NCBI RefSeq assembly: GCF_030378165.1
Contig: NZ_CP119766.1
Coordinates: 1,426,001 to 1,490,000, forward strand
Length of the DNA stretch: 64,000 nucleotides
Source: Flavobacterium panacagri
GTDB lineage: Bacteria; Bacteroidota; Bacteroidia; Flavobacteriales; Flavobacteriaceae
Direction of reading: 5' to 3'
In this document: piece after piece, positions 36,457 through 45,297 of the stretch
How the letters are laid out: each line of letters opens with the position of its first letter
Numbering within the stretch: position 1 is the stretch's first letter
The notes under the pieces: model-generated
Told to the model about the DNA's origin: nothing
Seen by the model: only the letters and a program-made list of their open reading frames with translations
Databases searched by the model: none
Made by a program: the position numbers and the translations under genes

Positions 36457-38121
36457 ATGCAAAAGATTAATTTATTTCTTTTTATCATATTTTCTCAAAC
36501 TGTTTTCAGTGCTGCTAAAGTAACTGAAACAGAAAAACTTGCTGCAACCTGCAAAGTTTGGGGTTTCTTAAAATACTATCATCCAAAAGTGGCTGGCGGA
36601 GAAGTCAATTGGGATAAGCAGCTTCTAGAGAAATTACCTAAAATAGAAAAAGCACAAACTAAGGAAGAGTTTTCATTAATTCTAGAAAAATGGATTGATG
36701 AGCTTGGGACGATAAAAGAAGTTGCACCAATTTCTGCTCCGAAAGAGGTAGAATATTTCGATAAAAACTTTGATTTAAGTTGGTTTAATAATAAGCTGTT
36801 TTCTAAGAATCTTTCGAAGAAATTGAAATTTATTGAAGAAAACAGGTTTCAGGGCGAACAATTTTATGTTTATGCTATGGAACATGTTGGAAACATTGGG
36901 ATAAGAAATGAAAGTTCTGAAGATCCAGACTATACTAATAAGGATTCAAAACTTCGAATGGTTTTTATGCTCTGGAATTTAATAGAATATTATTTCCCTT
37001 ATAAATATCAGATGGATCAGAAATGGGACATCACATTAGATAAAATTATACCTCTTGCTATTCAAGCTAAGAATCATGATGATTTTTTTAATTTGGTAAT
37101 AAGAAGACTAATGTCAAGTATTGATGATAGTCATACGGAAGTTTATGTTTATCCTACTTCAGAAGCTCGTTTGCCGACTACATATTTCCCTGCCAACGGA
37201 AAGATAATCGATGATAAAGTTGTTGTTACTGAAATTTTAGCGGATAGTCTGGCACAAGCTGATAATATAAAAGTAGGCGATGTCATTACTAAAATAAACA
37301 ATCAAACAATAAAAGATTTTATTGCGGAAAATAAGAATCTGGTTAGTGCTTCTAATAATGCTAAATATTTGGAAAAGATAATTGGCGGAATCTTAATAAG
37401 TAAATCGGATACCGTTAAAGTAGAATTTCTTAAAAATGGGGAATATCTAACTAAAACGATGATATGGCACGATTATCATGATTCTCACCGAAATGAATTT
37501 AAAAAAGGAGCAAAGAAAAAGAAGGAGAGATTTAAATTATTAGACAATAATATAGGATATGTTGATATGGGAATTTTAACAGACAGAAATATTCCCGATA
37601 TGATCGAACTACTAAAAAACACCAAAGCAATAGTTTTTGATGTTAGGAATTATCCTAAAGGGACTGCCATAGAAATATCAAATTTTATAAGCCCTCAGGA
37701 AAATAAGTTTGCCATTTATACTATTCCGGATTTAAGTTATCCAGGTAGATTTAAATGGAACAATGAAGGCACTTCAAGCGGATCTGACAATAAGGATAAT
37801 TATAAAGGAAAAGTAGTTGTTTTATTGAATGAGAAAACGCAGAGCCACGCAGAATGGACAGCAATGTGTTTTCGAGCTTCGGGGAATACGACTATCATTG
37901 GAAGTCAGACTTCAGGAGCAGATGGTAATATTTCTGTATTTGAGTTTAAAGGATTTCGTACATTATTCTCAGGAATTGGCGTTTATTACCCAGATAAACG
38001 CGAAACTCAAAGAATTGGCATAGTTCCTGATATTGAAGTAAAGCCAACAATTAAAGGCATTCAGGAAGGAAAAGATGAAGTTTTAGACCGTGCTTTATTA
38101 TTTATTGAAACAGGAAAATAA
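36457..38121 (+). CDS. S41-family (C-terminal processing) peptidase
   Basis: 554 residues from ATG at 36457 (the codon before it is TTG). Signal peptide MQKINLFLFIIFSQTVFSA. After a helical N-terminal domain comes a PDZ-like domain (about 245-300; ILADSLAQADNIKVGDVITK) and the S41 core. The probable nucleophile Ser is in LLNEKTQSHAEWTAM, and GSQTSGADGNISVF follows. Such proteases trim or degrade exported proteins. Independent of the envelope cassette by its own start and the terminator before it. Confidence 0.9.
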   Translation: MQKINLFLFIIFSQTVFSAAKVTETEKLAATCKVWGFLKYYHPKVAGGEVNWDKQLLEKLPKIEKAQTKEEFSLILEKWIDELGTIKEVAPISAPKEVEYFDKNFDLSWFNNKLFSKNLSKKLKFIEENRFQGEQFYVYAMEHVGNIGIRNESSEDPDYTNKDSKLRMVFMLWNLIEYYFPYKYQMDQKWDITLDKIIPLAIQAKNHDDFFNLVIRRLMSSIDDSHTEVYVYPTSEARLPTTYFPANGKIIDDKVVVTEILADSLAQADNIKVGDVITKINNQTIKDFIAENKNLVSASNNAKYLEKIIGGILISKSDTVKVEFLKNGEYLTKTMIWHDYHDSHRNEFKKGAKKKKERFKLLDNNIGYVDMGILTDRNIPDMIELLKNTKAIVFDVRNYPKGTAIEISNFISPQENKFAIYTIPDLSYPGRFKWNNEGTSSGSDNKDNYKGKVVVLLNEKTQSHAEWTAMCFRASGNTTIIGSQTSGADGNISVFEFKGFRTLFSGIGVYYPDKRETQRIGIVPDIEVKPTIKGIQEGKDEVLDRALLFIETGK

Positions 38122-38440
38122 TATTTTATTAATTCAGTTTGTCGTCCTGAGGAACGAAGGATCACACTAGTTGATCGTCAGAAAAAATGGGGGTTTTCTT
38201 TGCGATACTACTTTTGAGATTCTTCGTTCCTTAAGATGATAAAAAAATACAGCAACCTTTATCAAAGTTTTAAACTTTGGCAAAGGTTTTTCTCATTCTA
38301 AGCGTCATTTCTCAAAATGAACAATAGAGAAAAATCCGTTTTATCCGCGGTTTCACGAAGTGAATCAGTCAAATCCGCGTCCCGTAATCTCTACAAAATT
38401 GGTATTCTTTTAATATTGTCGTAATTTTGACCACTTTAAA
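38122..38440. other. Intergenic region with MITE-like inverted repeat
   Basis: No gene seen. 38141-38240 is an imperfect inverted repeat (listed separately). The rest holds words such as TTATCCGCGG and AAATCCGCGT that recur in Flavobacterium spacers. ATATTGTCG close to the tatD start is the only promoter-like hint. Confidence 0.5.
38141..38240. repeat. 100-bp imperfect inverted repeat
   Basis: Left arm 38141-38163 with GAGGAACGAAGGATC; right arm 38218-38240 with GATTCTTCGTTCCTTAAG. 18 of 23 positions pair exactly and most of the rest are G-T pairs. A further left arm only is seen at 41543-41567. Not coding. Confidence 0.7.
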
Positions 38441-39229
38441 ATGAAAGCCTTGAATTCAACACCTATTATTACCGATACCCACACGCATTTATATTCTGAA
38501 GAATTTGATCAGGATCGTGACGAAATGATACAGCGTGCCATTAACGCCGGAGTTACCCGTTTTTTTATTCCTGCAATCGATGCAGCAGCAACTCAGTCTA
38601 TGTACGATTTAGAGAAAAATTATCCCGATAATGTCTTCTTAATGATGGGATTGCATCCTACTTACGTGAAAGATAATTATCTGGAAGAATTAGCACACGT
38701 AGAAAACGAATTAGCTAAAAGAAAGTTCTACGCTGTTGGTGAAATTGGGATCGATTTGTATTGGGATAAAACACATTTAAAAGAACAGCAGATTGCTTTT
38801 AAAAAACAGATTCAGCTGGCAAAACAATACAAATTACCTATTGTAATTCATTGTCGTGAAGCCTTTGACGAAATTTTTGAAGTGCTTGAAGAAGAAAAAT
38901 CTGAAGATTTATTTGGGATTTTTCATTGTTTTTCCGGAACTTTAGAACAGGCTTTACAAGCTATTTCTTATAATATGAAATTAGGAATCGGCGGTGTTGT
39001 TACATTTAAGAATGGAAAAATCGATCAGTTTTTAAATCAAATCGATTTAAAACATATCGTTTTGGAGACAGATTCTCCTTATTTAGCACCAATTCCATAC
39101 CGAGGAAAACGAAATGAAAGCAGTTATTTAGTGAATGTAATTTCAAAATTGGCAACGATTTACGAAGTTTCTGAAGATGAAATAGCAGCGATAACAACCC
39201 AGAATTCGAAGGACGTTTTTGGGATTTAA
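38441..39229 (+). CDS. TatD-family metal-dependent hydrolase
   Basis: 262 residues. TIM-barrel metallohydrolase: metal ligands in TDTHTHLYSEEFD at the N-terminus, the VGEIGIDLYWD glutamate motif, LPIVIHCREAF, GIFHCFSGT and the final ETDSPYLAP. TatD proteins are 3'-5' DNA exonucleases or D-aminoacyl hydrolase relatives in the cytosol. Housekeeping; followed by the acyltransferase and asparaginase genes in the same direction. Confidence 0.93.
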   Translation: MKALNSTPIITDTHTHLYSEEFDQDRDEMIQRAINAGVTRFFIPAIDAAATQSMYDLEKNYPDNVFLMMGLHPTYVKDNYLEELAHVENELAKRKFYAVGEIGIDLYWDKTHLKEQQIAFKKQIQLAKQYKLPIVIHCREAFDEIFEVLEEEKSEDLFGIFHCFSGTLEQALQAISYNMKLGIGGVVTFKNGKIDQFLNQIDLKHIVLETDSPYLAPIPYRGKRNESSYLVNVISKLATIYEVSEDEIAAITTQNSKDVFGI

Positions 39230-39293
39230 TCTATTCGTTACTTTAATGTAATTTTTTTTTTGTTCTTTTGCCCACTTAAAATCAATATAAATA

Positions 39294-40430
39294 ATGCAGA
39301 AATTTGATGCCATTCGACCTTTTTATGATTCTGAAATAAATGAAGCACTTCATGGTGTTGTCAATCATCCAATGATGAAAACCATGATGAACTTTACTTT
39401 TCCAGATGTAGAGGATGAGGTTTGGAAAGATCAATTAAAGAAAACACATTCGATTCGTGATTTTCAATGCAATTTTATTTACAATACAATTCAGAAGGTT
39501 TTAGAAAAAAGTTCTGAGGGCTTAACAACTTCAGGTTTTGAAAAATTAGAACCAAATACTTCTTACTTATTTATATCGAATCACAGAGATATTCTTTTAG
39601 ATACGACGCTATTAAATGTATGTTTGTTTGAACATGGTTTAGTGATGACGGCATCTGCAATTGGAGACAATTTGGTTAAGAAAGCCTTTTTGGCAACTTT
39701 AGCAAAATTGAATCGAAACTTTTTAGTTTTAAGAGGATTAACACCTCGAGAAATGTTGCAAAGTTCTAAGCTTCTTTCAGAATATATGGGACAATTATTG
39801 CTTCGCGAAAATCGTTCGGTTTGGATTGCTCAGAAAGAAGGAAGAACAAAAGACGGAAATGACGAAACTAATCCAGGTGTTTTAAAAATGATTGGAATGG
39901 GATCTGACGAAGAAAACTTAATGGATTATTTTAAAAAATTAAAAATAGTTCCAGTTTCCATTTCATACGAATACGACCCGACCGATGTGTTGAAAATGCC
40001 GCAATTAATGGCAGAAGCCAACAATGAGGTTTACGTAAAAGATAAAAACGAAGATTTCATGAATATCATTAGCGGTATCATGGGAACTAAGAAAAGAATC
40101 CATATTTCTGTCGGAGATGTTTTAGATACAGAAATTGATCAGATCGTAGCCGAAAATGATAATGCAAACAAACAGGTTCTGGCTTTGGCACAAACTATTG
40201 ATGACGTTGTTTTGAAAAACTATCAATTATGGCCGACTAATTTTATTGCTTACGATATTTTAAACGAAACAGACCGATTTGCTGACAAATACAAAGAAAG
40301 CGAAAAACAGCTTTTTGAGCGTCGTTTAGAAATGCGTATCGGAAGTGATAATCCTGTGACAAGACAAGGGTTTTTGGCTATGTATGCCAATCCGGTTGTC
40401 AATAAATTAAAATACCAAGATGTCATCTAA
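39294..40430 (+). CDS. 1-acyl-glycerol-phosphate acyltransferase-like protein
   Basis: 378 residues. PlsC-like acyltransferase core. The acceptor motif reads SNHRDILLD (His97, Asp103), an H-x5-D spacing rather than the usual HX4D, although Asp99 gives a nearer acid. The second block is WIAQKEGRTKDGND. Long C-terminal extension. Likely a membrane-associated lipid acyltransferase; substrate not known. The last 11 bp overlap the start of the asparaginase gene. Confidence 0.8.
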   Translation: MQKFDAIRPFYDSEINEALHGVVNHPMMKTMMNFTFPDVEDEVWKDQLKKTHSIRDFQCNFIYNTIQKVLEKSSEGLTTSGFEKLEPNTSYLFISNHRDILLDTTLLNVCLFEHGLVMTASAIGDNLVKKAFLATLAKLNRNFLVLRGLTPREMLQSSKLLSEYMGQLLLRENRSVWIAQKEGRTKDGNDETNPGVLKMIGMGSDEENLMDYFKKLKIVPVSISYEYDPTDVLKMPQLMAEANNEVYVKDKNEDFMNIISGIMGTKKRIHISVGDVLDTEIDQIVAENDNANKQVLALAQTIDDVVLKNYQLWPTNFIAYDILNETDRFADKYKESEKQLFERRLEMRIGSDNPVTRQGFLAMYANPVVNKLKYQDVI

Positions 40431-41448
40431 AGCTAAAATATTATTGATTTATACCGGAGGAACCATCGGTATGAGCAAAGATTTTGAAACTGGAGCGCTT
40501 AAAGCCTTCAATTTTGGTAAATTAATACAGAAGATTCCAGAAATCAAACAATTGGATTGTGAAATCGAATCCATTTCATTTGAACATCCAATTGATTCTT
40601 CGAATATGAACCCTGAGATGTGGACAAAAATTGCCACAATTATTGAGGAAAGTTACGCTTCTTTTGATGGATTTGTGGTATTACATGGATCTGATACCAT
40701 GTCATATTCGGCTTCAGCATTGAGTTTTATGCTGGAAAATTTATCAAAACCAGTTGTATTCACAGGATCTCAATTGCCAATTGGAGATTTACGTACCGAT
40801 GCAAAAGAAAACTTGATTACGGCGATTCAGATTGCTTCTCTTCAAGAAAACGGAAAACCGGTAATTACAGAAGTTTGTCTGTATTTTGAATACAAACTAT
40901 ACCGAGGCAACCGAACGTCGAAAGTAAATGCAGAACATTTTAAAGCTTTTACAGCACCAAATTATCCAGAATTGGTAGAATCTGGAGTGCACTTAAAATT
41001 GAATAAACATTTATTTCTTCCTATAAACAAAGACGCAAAATTGATTGTCCATAAAAATTTAGACAATCACGTTGCCATTATTAAAATGTTTCCTGGAATG
41101 AGCGAAATTGTTTTGGCTTCAATCCTGGCAACTAATGGTTTAAGAGGAATTATACTCGAAACTTACGGTTCAGGAAACGCTCCGACCGAAGACTGGTTTT
41201 TAAATTTAATTGAAAAAGCTATCAAATCAGGAATGTATATCGTAAACGTAACCCAATGTTCGGGCGGAAGCGTAAACATGGGACAATATGAAACGAGTAC
41301 AGCTTTAAAATCTCTTGGAGTGATTTCTGGAAAAGACATTACGACAGAAGCAGCAATTACAAAATTAATGTATTTGCTTGGACATAAGATTCCGCAAAAT
41401 GAGTTTAAAGATATTTTTGAAACAGCACTTAGAGGAGAGATTTCATAG
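40420..41448 (+). CDS. ansA: Type I (cytosolic) L-asparaginase
   Basis: 342 residues, no signal peptide. Nucleophile region LLIYTGGTIGM (Thr15 in TGGT), the second active-site block VLHGSDTMSYSASALSFMLE, and FTGSQLPIGDLRTDAKENL with the catalytic Lys. Hydrolyses asparagine to aspartate and ammonia. Overlaps the acyltransferase gene by 11 bp, so the two are co-translated. A terminator follows at 41467. Confidence 0.94.
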   Translation: MSSKAKILLIYTGGTIGMSKDFETGALKAFNFGKLIQKIPEIKQLDCEIESISFEHPIDSSNMNPEMWTKIATIIEESYASFDGFVVLHGSDTMSYSASALSFMLENLSKPVVFTGSQLPIGDLRTDAKENLITAIQIASLQENGKPVITEVCLYFEYKLYRGNRTSKVNAEHFKAFTAPNYPELVESGVHLKLNKHLFLPINKDAKLIVHKNLDNHVAIIKMFPGMSEIVLASILATNGLRGIILETYGSGNAPTEDWFLNLIEKAIKSGMYIVNVTQCSGGSVNMGQYETSTALKSLGVISGKDITTEAAITKLMYLLGHKIPQNEFKDIFETALRGEIS

Positions 41449-41466
41449 TTTCAAAATTCCAATATT

Positions 41467-41512
41467 CAAAATCCCAAATTCCATACTTTAGTTTTGGAAT
41501 TTGGGATTTTTT
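41467..41512 (+). terminator. Intrinsic terminator after ansA
   Basis: AAATCCCAAATTCCA pairs with TGGAATTTGGGATTT, followed by T residues. Confidence 0.8.
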
Positions 41513-41596
41513 ATTTAGAATCTTGTTTAATCGTTCCAATTTGTCATCCTGACGAAGGAAGGATCACACAAGAAACTCGACAACGTTAACATACCG

Positions 41597-41629
41597 AAAC
41601 CCGACAGGTTTTCAAAACCTGTCGGGTTT
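41597..41629. repeat. 33-bp near-perfect palindrome
   Basis: AAACCCGACAGGTTTT, central C, and the matching reverse arm ending GTCGGGTTT. It lies between ansA and the converging MFS gene. Could be a second terminator (short T-run) or a dispersed repeat; the CCGACAGGTTT word is one I associate with Flavobacterium spacers. Confidence 0.7.
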
Positions 41630-41680
41630 GCTATATGAAACAACCTTTGTCAAGGTCTAGTAATAATTGAAATTTGAAAT

Positions 41681-42925
41681 TTAATTTTTGGAATTTTGAT
41701 ATGGAACCGGACAAGTTTCCAAATCTTCTTCCGTTGCTTTATGTTTTTTATAATATACGTACACAATCACAGAAAGAATACAGATAACACCTTGAAGTGC
41801 AACAGTAGTTCTAACGCCAAGGGAGTGAGAAACATAACCAATAATTAAACTTCCCACGGGAATCATTCCTTGATACGCCATCATAAAATAACTGATACTT
41901 CTAGAACGCATGCTCACAATACTGTGTGTTTGGATATAAATATTGATAGATGAAGTTTGTCCCATCATCCCGATGCCGCTTAAAGTCATACAGATTAAGG
42001 CGATGGTAATGCTGTTTGAAACGGCTAATATGATTACGCTGAAACCAAGAAGCAAACTCGCTGCAATCATTAATTTACCCATATTTTCCGCCGATTTTAG
42101 ATTGGCTAAATAAACAGCAGATAAAACAGAACCAATTCCAGCAGCACTTTCAAACCAGCTGAAAGTTTCGGCGTTTCCGCTAAAAATATCTTTGGCAAAA
42201 ACAGGCATTAACGTATTAAAGGAAATTACGAACAAACTACTGCAGGTTAACATTAAAAGCATTCTCGCCATCTCGGTTTCTTTTTTCACATAATCCAAAC
42301 CTTCAATAAGATCATCCAACATATTCAATTTATTTTCGGCTTTAATATGCGGTGTGATTTTCATTAGCAATAATGAAATCAAAACGGGAATATAACTAAT
42401 GAAGTTCCCAATAAAACAGATATCTTCTCCATATTGATGCAGAATAATCCCAGCAAGTGCAGGCCCCGCAATTCGGGCAAAGTTGTTCATTGTTGAATTT
42501 AGCGCCACAGCGTTTGGAAGATCTTCTTTGTTGTCTACAATATCAATCATCATGGTTTGACGACAGGTCATATCAAAAGCGTTGATTATTCCCTGAATTA
42601 AACTTAATGCTAAGATGAAGTTGATGTTGTATATTTTTAGGTAAATCAGCAGAGCTAAAGTTCCTGCCTGAAGCATGGCAAGAGATTGCAGAAATAATAA
42701 TGTTTTGTGTCTATCATAACGACCAATTATGGTTCCTGCTAGAGGCGCTAAAAATAAAGACGGAATCATACTTAGAAAAGTTGCCAATCCCAATAAAAAT
42801 ACAGATCCTGTTATACTGTAAACCATCCAGCTCACGGCAGTTTTCTGCATCCAGGTTCCAATAACCGAAACAGATTGTCCGTAAAAGAACAACTTGAAAT
42901 TTTTTGATTTTAAGGCTTTAAACAT
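41681..42925 (-). CDS. MFS transporter (MFS_3/EntS-like)
   Basis: 414 residues, about twelve membrane segments. The N-terminal motif FFYGQSVSVIGTWMQKTAVSW and the loop LAGTIIGRYDRHKTLLFLQS place it in the MFS_3 (enterobactin exporter-like) group. Substrate unknown. Divergent from a LysR-type regulator 91 bp away, which probably controls it. Confidence 0.9.
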   Translation of the reverse strand: MFKALKSKNFKLFFYGQSVSVIGTWMQKTAVSWMVYSITGSVFLLGLATFLSMIPSLFLAPLAGTIIGRYDRHKTLLFLQSLAMLQAGTLALLIYLKIYNINFILALSLIQGIINAFDMTCRQTMMIDIVDNKEDLPNAVALNSTMNNFARIAGPALAGIILHQYGEDICFIGNFISYIPVLISLLLMKITPHIKAENKLNMLDDLIEGLDYVKKETEMARMLLMLTCSSLFVISFNTLMPVFAKDIFSGNAETFSWFESAAGIGSVLSAVYLANLKSAENMGKLMIAASLLLGFSVIILAVSNSITIALICMTLSGIGMMGQTSSINIYIQTHSIVSMRSRSISYFMMAYQGMIPVGSLIIGYVSHSLGVRTTVALQGVICILSVIVYVYYKKHKATEEDLETCPVPYQNSKN

Positions 42926-42983
42926 GATCTTAAATTATTTGATACAAAGGTCGTGATTATGATTTCATTAGAAAAATTAATAA

Positions 42984-43007
42984 TTTTACTGATAATAAGT
43001 AGTAAAA
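42984..43007. promoter_or_regulatory. Inverted repeat between MFS and lysR genes
   Basis: TTTTACT, 10 bp, AGTAAAA, with a second pair TGATAA/TTATCA around it (42990-43014), ending close to the lysR start codon. Fits a LysR-type binding site in the divergent promoter region. Confidence 0.4.
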
Positions 43008-43016
43008 CTTATCAAT

Positions 43017-43898
43017 ATGGAAATCTATCAACTACAGTATTTTATTAAAACGGCTGAGGTACTTCATTTTACCAAAGCAGCAGAATTGTGTTTTGTGACA
43101 CAATCTGGACTTTCGCAGCAAATAAAAAAACTGGAAGAAGAACTTGGAATACCCTTGTTCAAGAGAATCGGGAAAAAAGTACAGCTTACAGAAGCAGGTT
43201 CTGTTTTTTTAATTCATGCCAAAAAAGTGGTAGAAAATGTGGAAAACGGAAAACAGGCAATCGAAGATTTGAACGAAATGATAGGCGGTGAACTGCGAAT
43301 AGGTGTAACCTACATTTTCGGATTATTGGTGCTGCCTGTTGTGAATGCTTTTGCTAAAAGATACCAGAATCTAAGAATCATAGTAGATTATGGTACAACA
43401 GAATCCTTAGAACAAAAATTGATTAATAATGAATTAGATTTAGTATTAGTCATTTCATCGCATGAGATTGGGCCTCCAATTCAAAAAGTACCTTTGTTTA
43501 CGTCAAACATGGTAATGGCGGTTGCAAAAACACATCCTTTGGCTTCTTTAGAAAAAATACCCTTTAAGAAAATAGAAGAAGTTCCGTTGATTCTACCGGG
43601 AAAAGGATCAAATTCCAGAGAATATGTAGAAATATTGTTTGTAAAACATCATATGAAACCGAAAATCTCGATAGAATTAAATTCAATTAATGCTTTATTG
43701 CAAATGGTAGAAAACAGCGACTGGGCAACTATTGTAGCCGAAAAAGCATTAAAAGGCTGGGAACACAGTCTAAAAGCTATTCAGATTACGGGCGTTGTTA
43801 CTAAGCGAGAATCTTTTATGCTGACAATTGGAAGCTATCAAAAGAAAGCCGTAAAGTTGTTTATGGAAGAATTTAGCAAGAGCATTAACGAATCTTAA
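43017..43898 (+). CDS. LysR-family transcriptional regulator
   Basis: 293 residues. N-terminal winged HTH of LysR type (FIKTAEVLHFTKAAELCFVT, then QSGLSQQIKKLEEELGIPLF) and a periplasmic-binding-protein-like effector domain (ELRIGVTYIFGLLVLPVVNA). Divergent from the MFS gene, which is the likely target. Effector unknown. Confidence 0.94.
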   Translation: MEIYQLQYFIKTAEVLHFTKAAELCFVTQSGLSQQIKKLEEELGIPLFKRIGKKVQLTEAGSVFLIHAKKVVENVENGKQAIEDLNEMIGGELRIGVTYIFGLLVLPVVNAFAKRYQNLRIIVDYGTTESLEQKLINNELDLVLVISSHEIGPPIQKVPLFTSNMVMAVAKTHPLASLEKIPFKKIEEVPLILPGKGSNSREYVEILFVKHHMKPKISIELNSINALLQMVENSDWATIVAEKALKGWEHSLKAIQITGVVTKRESFMLTIGSYQKKAVKLFMEEFSKSINES

Positions 43899-43941
43899 AA
43901 ATTTACGTTGTATAACTCGATTTTTTTTGAGTTCTTTGCAG

Positions 43942-44039
43942 ACCAAAATAAAGAAAGGTGTCCGAGTGGTTTAAGGAGCTAGCCTGGAAAGCTAGTATAT
44001 GGGTAACTGTATCGAGGGTTCGAATCCCTTCCTTTCTGC
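43942..44039 (+). repeat. Direct repeat copy 1 containing tRNA-Ser
   Basis: 98 bp, identical to 45160-45257: ten bases before the tRNA (ACCAAAATAA), the whole tRNA and one base after it. Copy 2 is 1218 bp away, and rhuM lies between. Confidence 0.85.
43952..44038 (+). tRNA. tRNA-Ser (GGA), copy 1
   Basis: 87 nt. Acceptor AGAAAGG/CCTTTCT, anticodon arm CTAGC-CTGGAAA-GCTAG with anticodon GGA, long variable arm, T arm with GGTTCGAATCC, discriminator G. CCA is not encoded. Terminator at 44063. Confidence 0.95.
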
Positions 44040-44062
44040 AAGATTTTCAACTTAAACAATAC

Positions 44063-44098
44063 CAAACCTCGAAATGTATATTTCGAGGTTTTTTTATT
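44063..44098 (+). terminator. Terminator after tRNA-Ser copy 1
   Basis: AACCTCGAAAT pairs with ATTTCGAGGTT, then T-run. Confidence 0.85.
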
Positions 44099-44164
44099 AA
44101 CTTTCTCTAATTACTAATTTGCTGTTTGTTGTAATAATCTTAATGTAAAAAGCTTCTTTTTAAG

Positions 44165-45169
44165 ATGGAAAAACAAGAATTTATTTTTTACAATACTGTT
44201 GATGGAAAATCTAATGTAGTTCTTTTGGCTAGAGATGGAGATGTCTGGATGAGCCAAAATCAAATTGCAGAACTTTTTGACACCTCTGTGCCTAATATTA
44301 GCATGCATGTGTCTAATGTGTTTAAAGATAGGGAGTTATATGTTGATTCAGTTGTTAAGGATTACTTAACAACTGCTTCGGATGGAAAGCAATATAATGT
44401 TGCATTTTATTCTTTAGCTATGATTTTGGCAATTGGTTTTAGAGTGCGAAGCAAAAGAGGAACGCAGTTTAGACAGTGGGCAAATCAAAATTTGCAGGAA
44501 TATATGATAAAGGGTTTTGTTATGGATGACGAACGTCTTAAAAACCCAAACGGAAGGACGGATTACTTTGATGAATTACTCGAAAGAATTAGAGATATTC
44601 GGGCTTCTGAGAAGAGATTTTACCAAAAAGTTCGTGATCTTTTTGCTTTGAGCAGTGATTATGATGCTACAGATAAAGCGACTCAAATGTTTTTTGCAGA
44701 TACACAAAATAAACTACTTTATGCTATTACAGGAAAAACTGCGGCCGAAATTATTGTATCGCGTGCAAGTGCAGATGCGCCAAATATGTCGCTAACAAGT
44801 TGGAAAGGAAGTGTTGTACGCAAACAAGATATTTATATCGCAAAAAATTATCTGACGGCTGATGAAATAGATACATTAAACCGTTTTGTTGTTGTGTTTC
44901 TTGAAACTGCTGAATTGAGAGCAAAAAACAGACAAGATATTACAATGAATTTCTGGAAAATAAATGTTGATAGAATTATTGAGTTTAATGATAAAGAAGT
45001 TTTGACTCACAAAGGAAAAGTAACACATTTACAGATGGAAGAAAAAGTAGAAGCTATATACGAAGTATTCCATAAACAGCGCAAACAACTTGAAGCTAAC
45101 AAAGCAGACGAGCAAGATTTAGAAGAATTAAAACACTTGGAAAATAAAATTAAAAATAAACCAAAATAA
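44165..45169 (+). CDS. RhuM-family protein
   Basis: 334 residues, soluble. Matches the virulence RhuM family by its conserved blocks: VWMSQNQIAELFDTSVPNIS (an HTH-like N-terminal region), YNVAFYSLAMILAIGFRVRS, RGTQFRQWANQNLQEYMIKG and LTADEIDTLNRFVVVFLETA. RhuM proteins are often found on mobile DNA; their activity is not established. The gene lies between two identical tRNA-Ser genes, and its last codons (Pro-Lys-stop) fall inside the repeated sequence before tRNA copy 2. This suggests insertion of the gene together with a tRNA copy. No integrase or transposase gene is adjacent. Confidence 0.92.
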   Translation: MEKQEFIFYNTVDGKSNVVLLARDGDVWMSQNQIAELFDTSVPNISMHVSNVFKDRELYVDSVVKDYLTTASDGKQYNVAFYSLAMILAIGFRVRSKRGTQFRQWANQNLQEYMIKGFVMDDERLKNPNGRTDYFDELLERIRDIRASEKRFYQKVRDLFALSSDYDATDKATQMFFADTQNKLLYAITGKTAAEIIVSRASADAPNMSLTSWKGSVVRKQDIYIAKNYLTADEIDTLNRFVVVFLETAELRAKNRQDITMNFWKINVDRIIEFNDKEVLTHKGKVTHLQMEEKVEAIYEVFHKQRKQLEANKADEQDLEELKHLENKIKNKPK

Positions 45170-45257
45170 AGAAAGGTGTCCGAGTGGTTTAAGGAGCTAG
45201 CCTGGAAAGCTAGTATATGGGTAACTGTATCGAGGGTTCGAATCCCTTCCTTTCTGC
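45160..45257 (+). repeat. Direct repeat copy 2 containing tRNA-Ser
   Basis: Identical to 43942-44039 over 98 bp; its first ten bases also encode the end of rhuM. Confidence 0.85.
45170..45256 (+). tRNA. tRNA-Ser (GGA), copy 2
   Basis: Identical to copy 1 over all 87 nt. It starts on the base after the rhuM stop codon. Terminator at 45265. Confidence 0.95.
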
Positions 45258-45264
45258 TGAAATA

Positions 45265-45295
45265 AAAATGCTCCTATTACGGGAGCATTTTTTGT
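45265..45295. terminator. Bidirectional terminator after tRNA copy 2
   Basis: AAAATGCTCC pairs with GGGAGCATTTT around a short loop, T-run on both strands; shared with the converging lipoprotein gene. Confidence 0.85.
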
Positions 45296-45297
45296 TT

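Noticed and set aside
44165..45257. rhuM unit as a composite transposon or integrative element with its own enzyme
   Set aside because: No transposase, integrase or terminal inverted repeat was found between the two tRNA copies.
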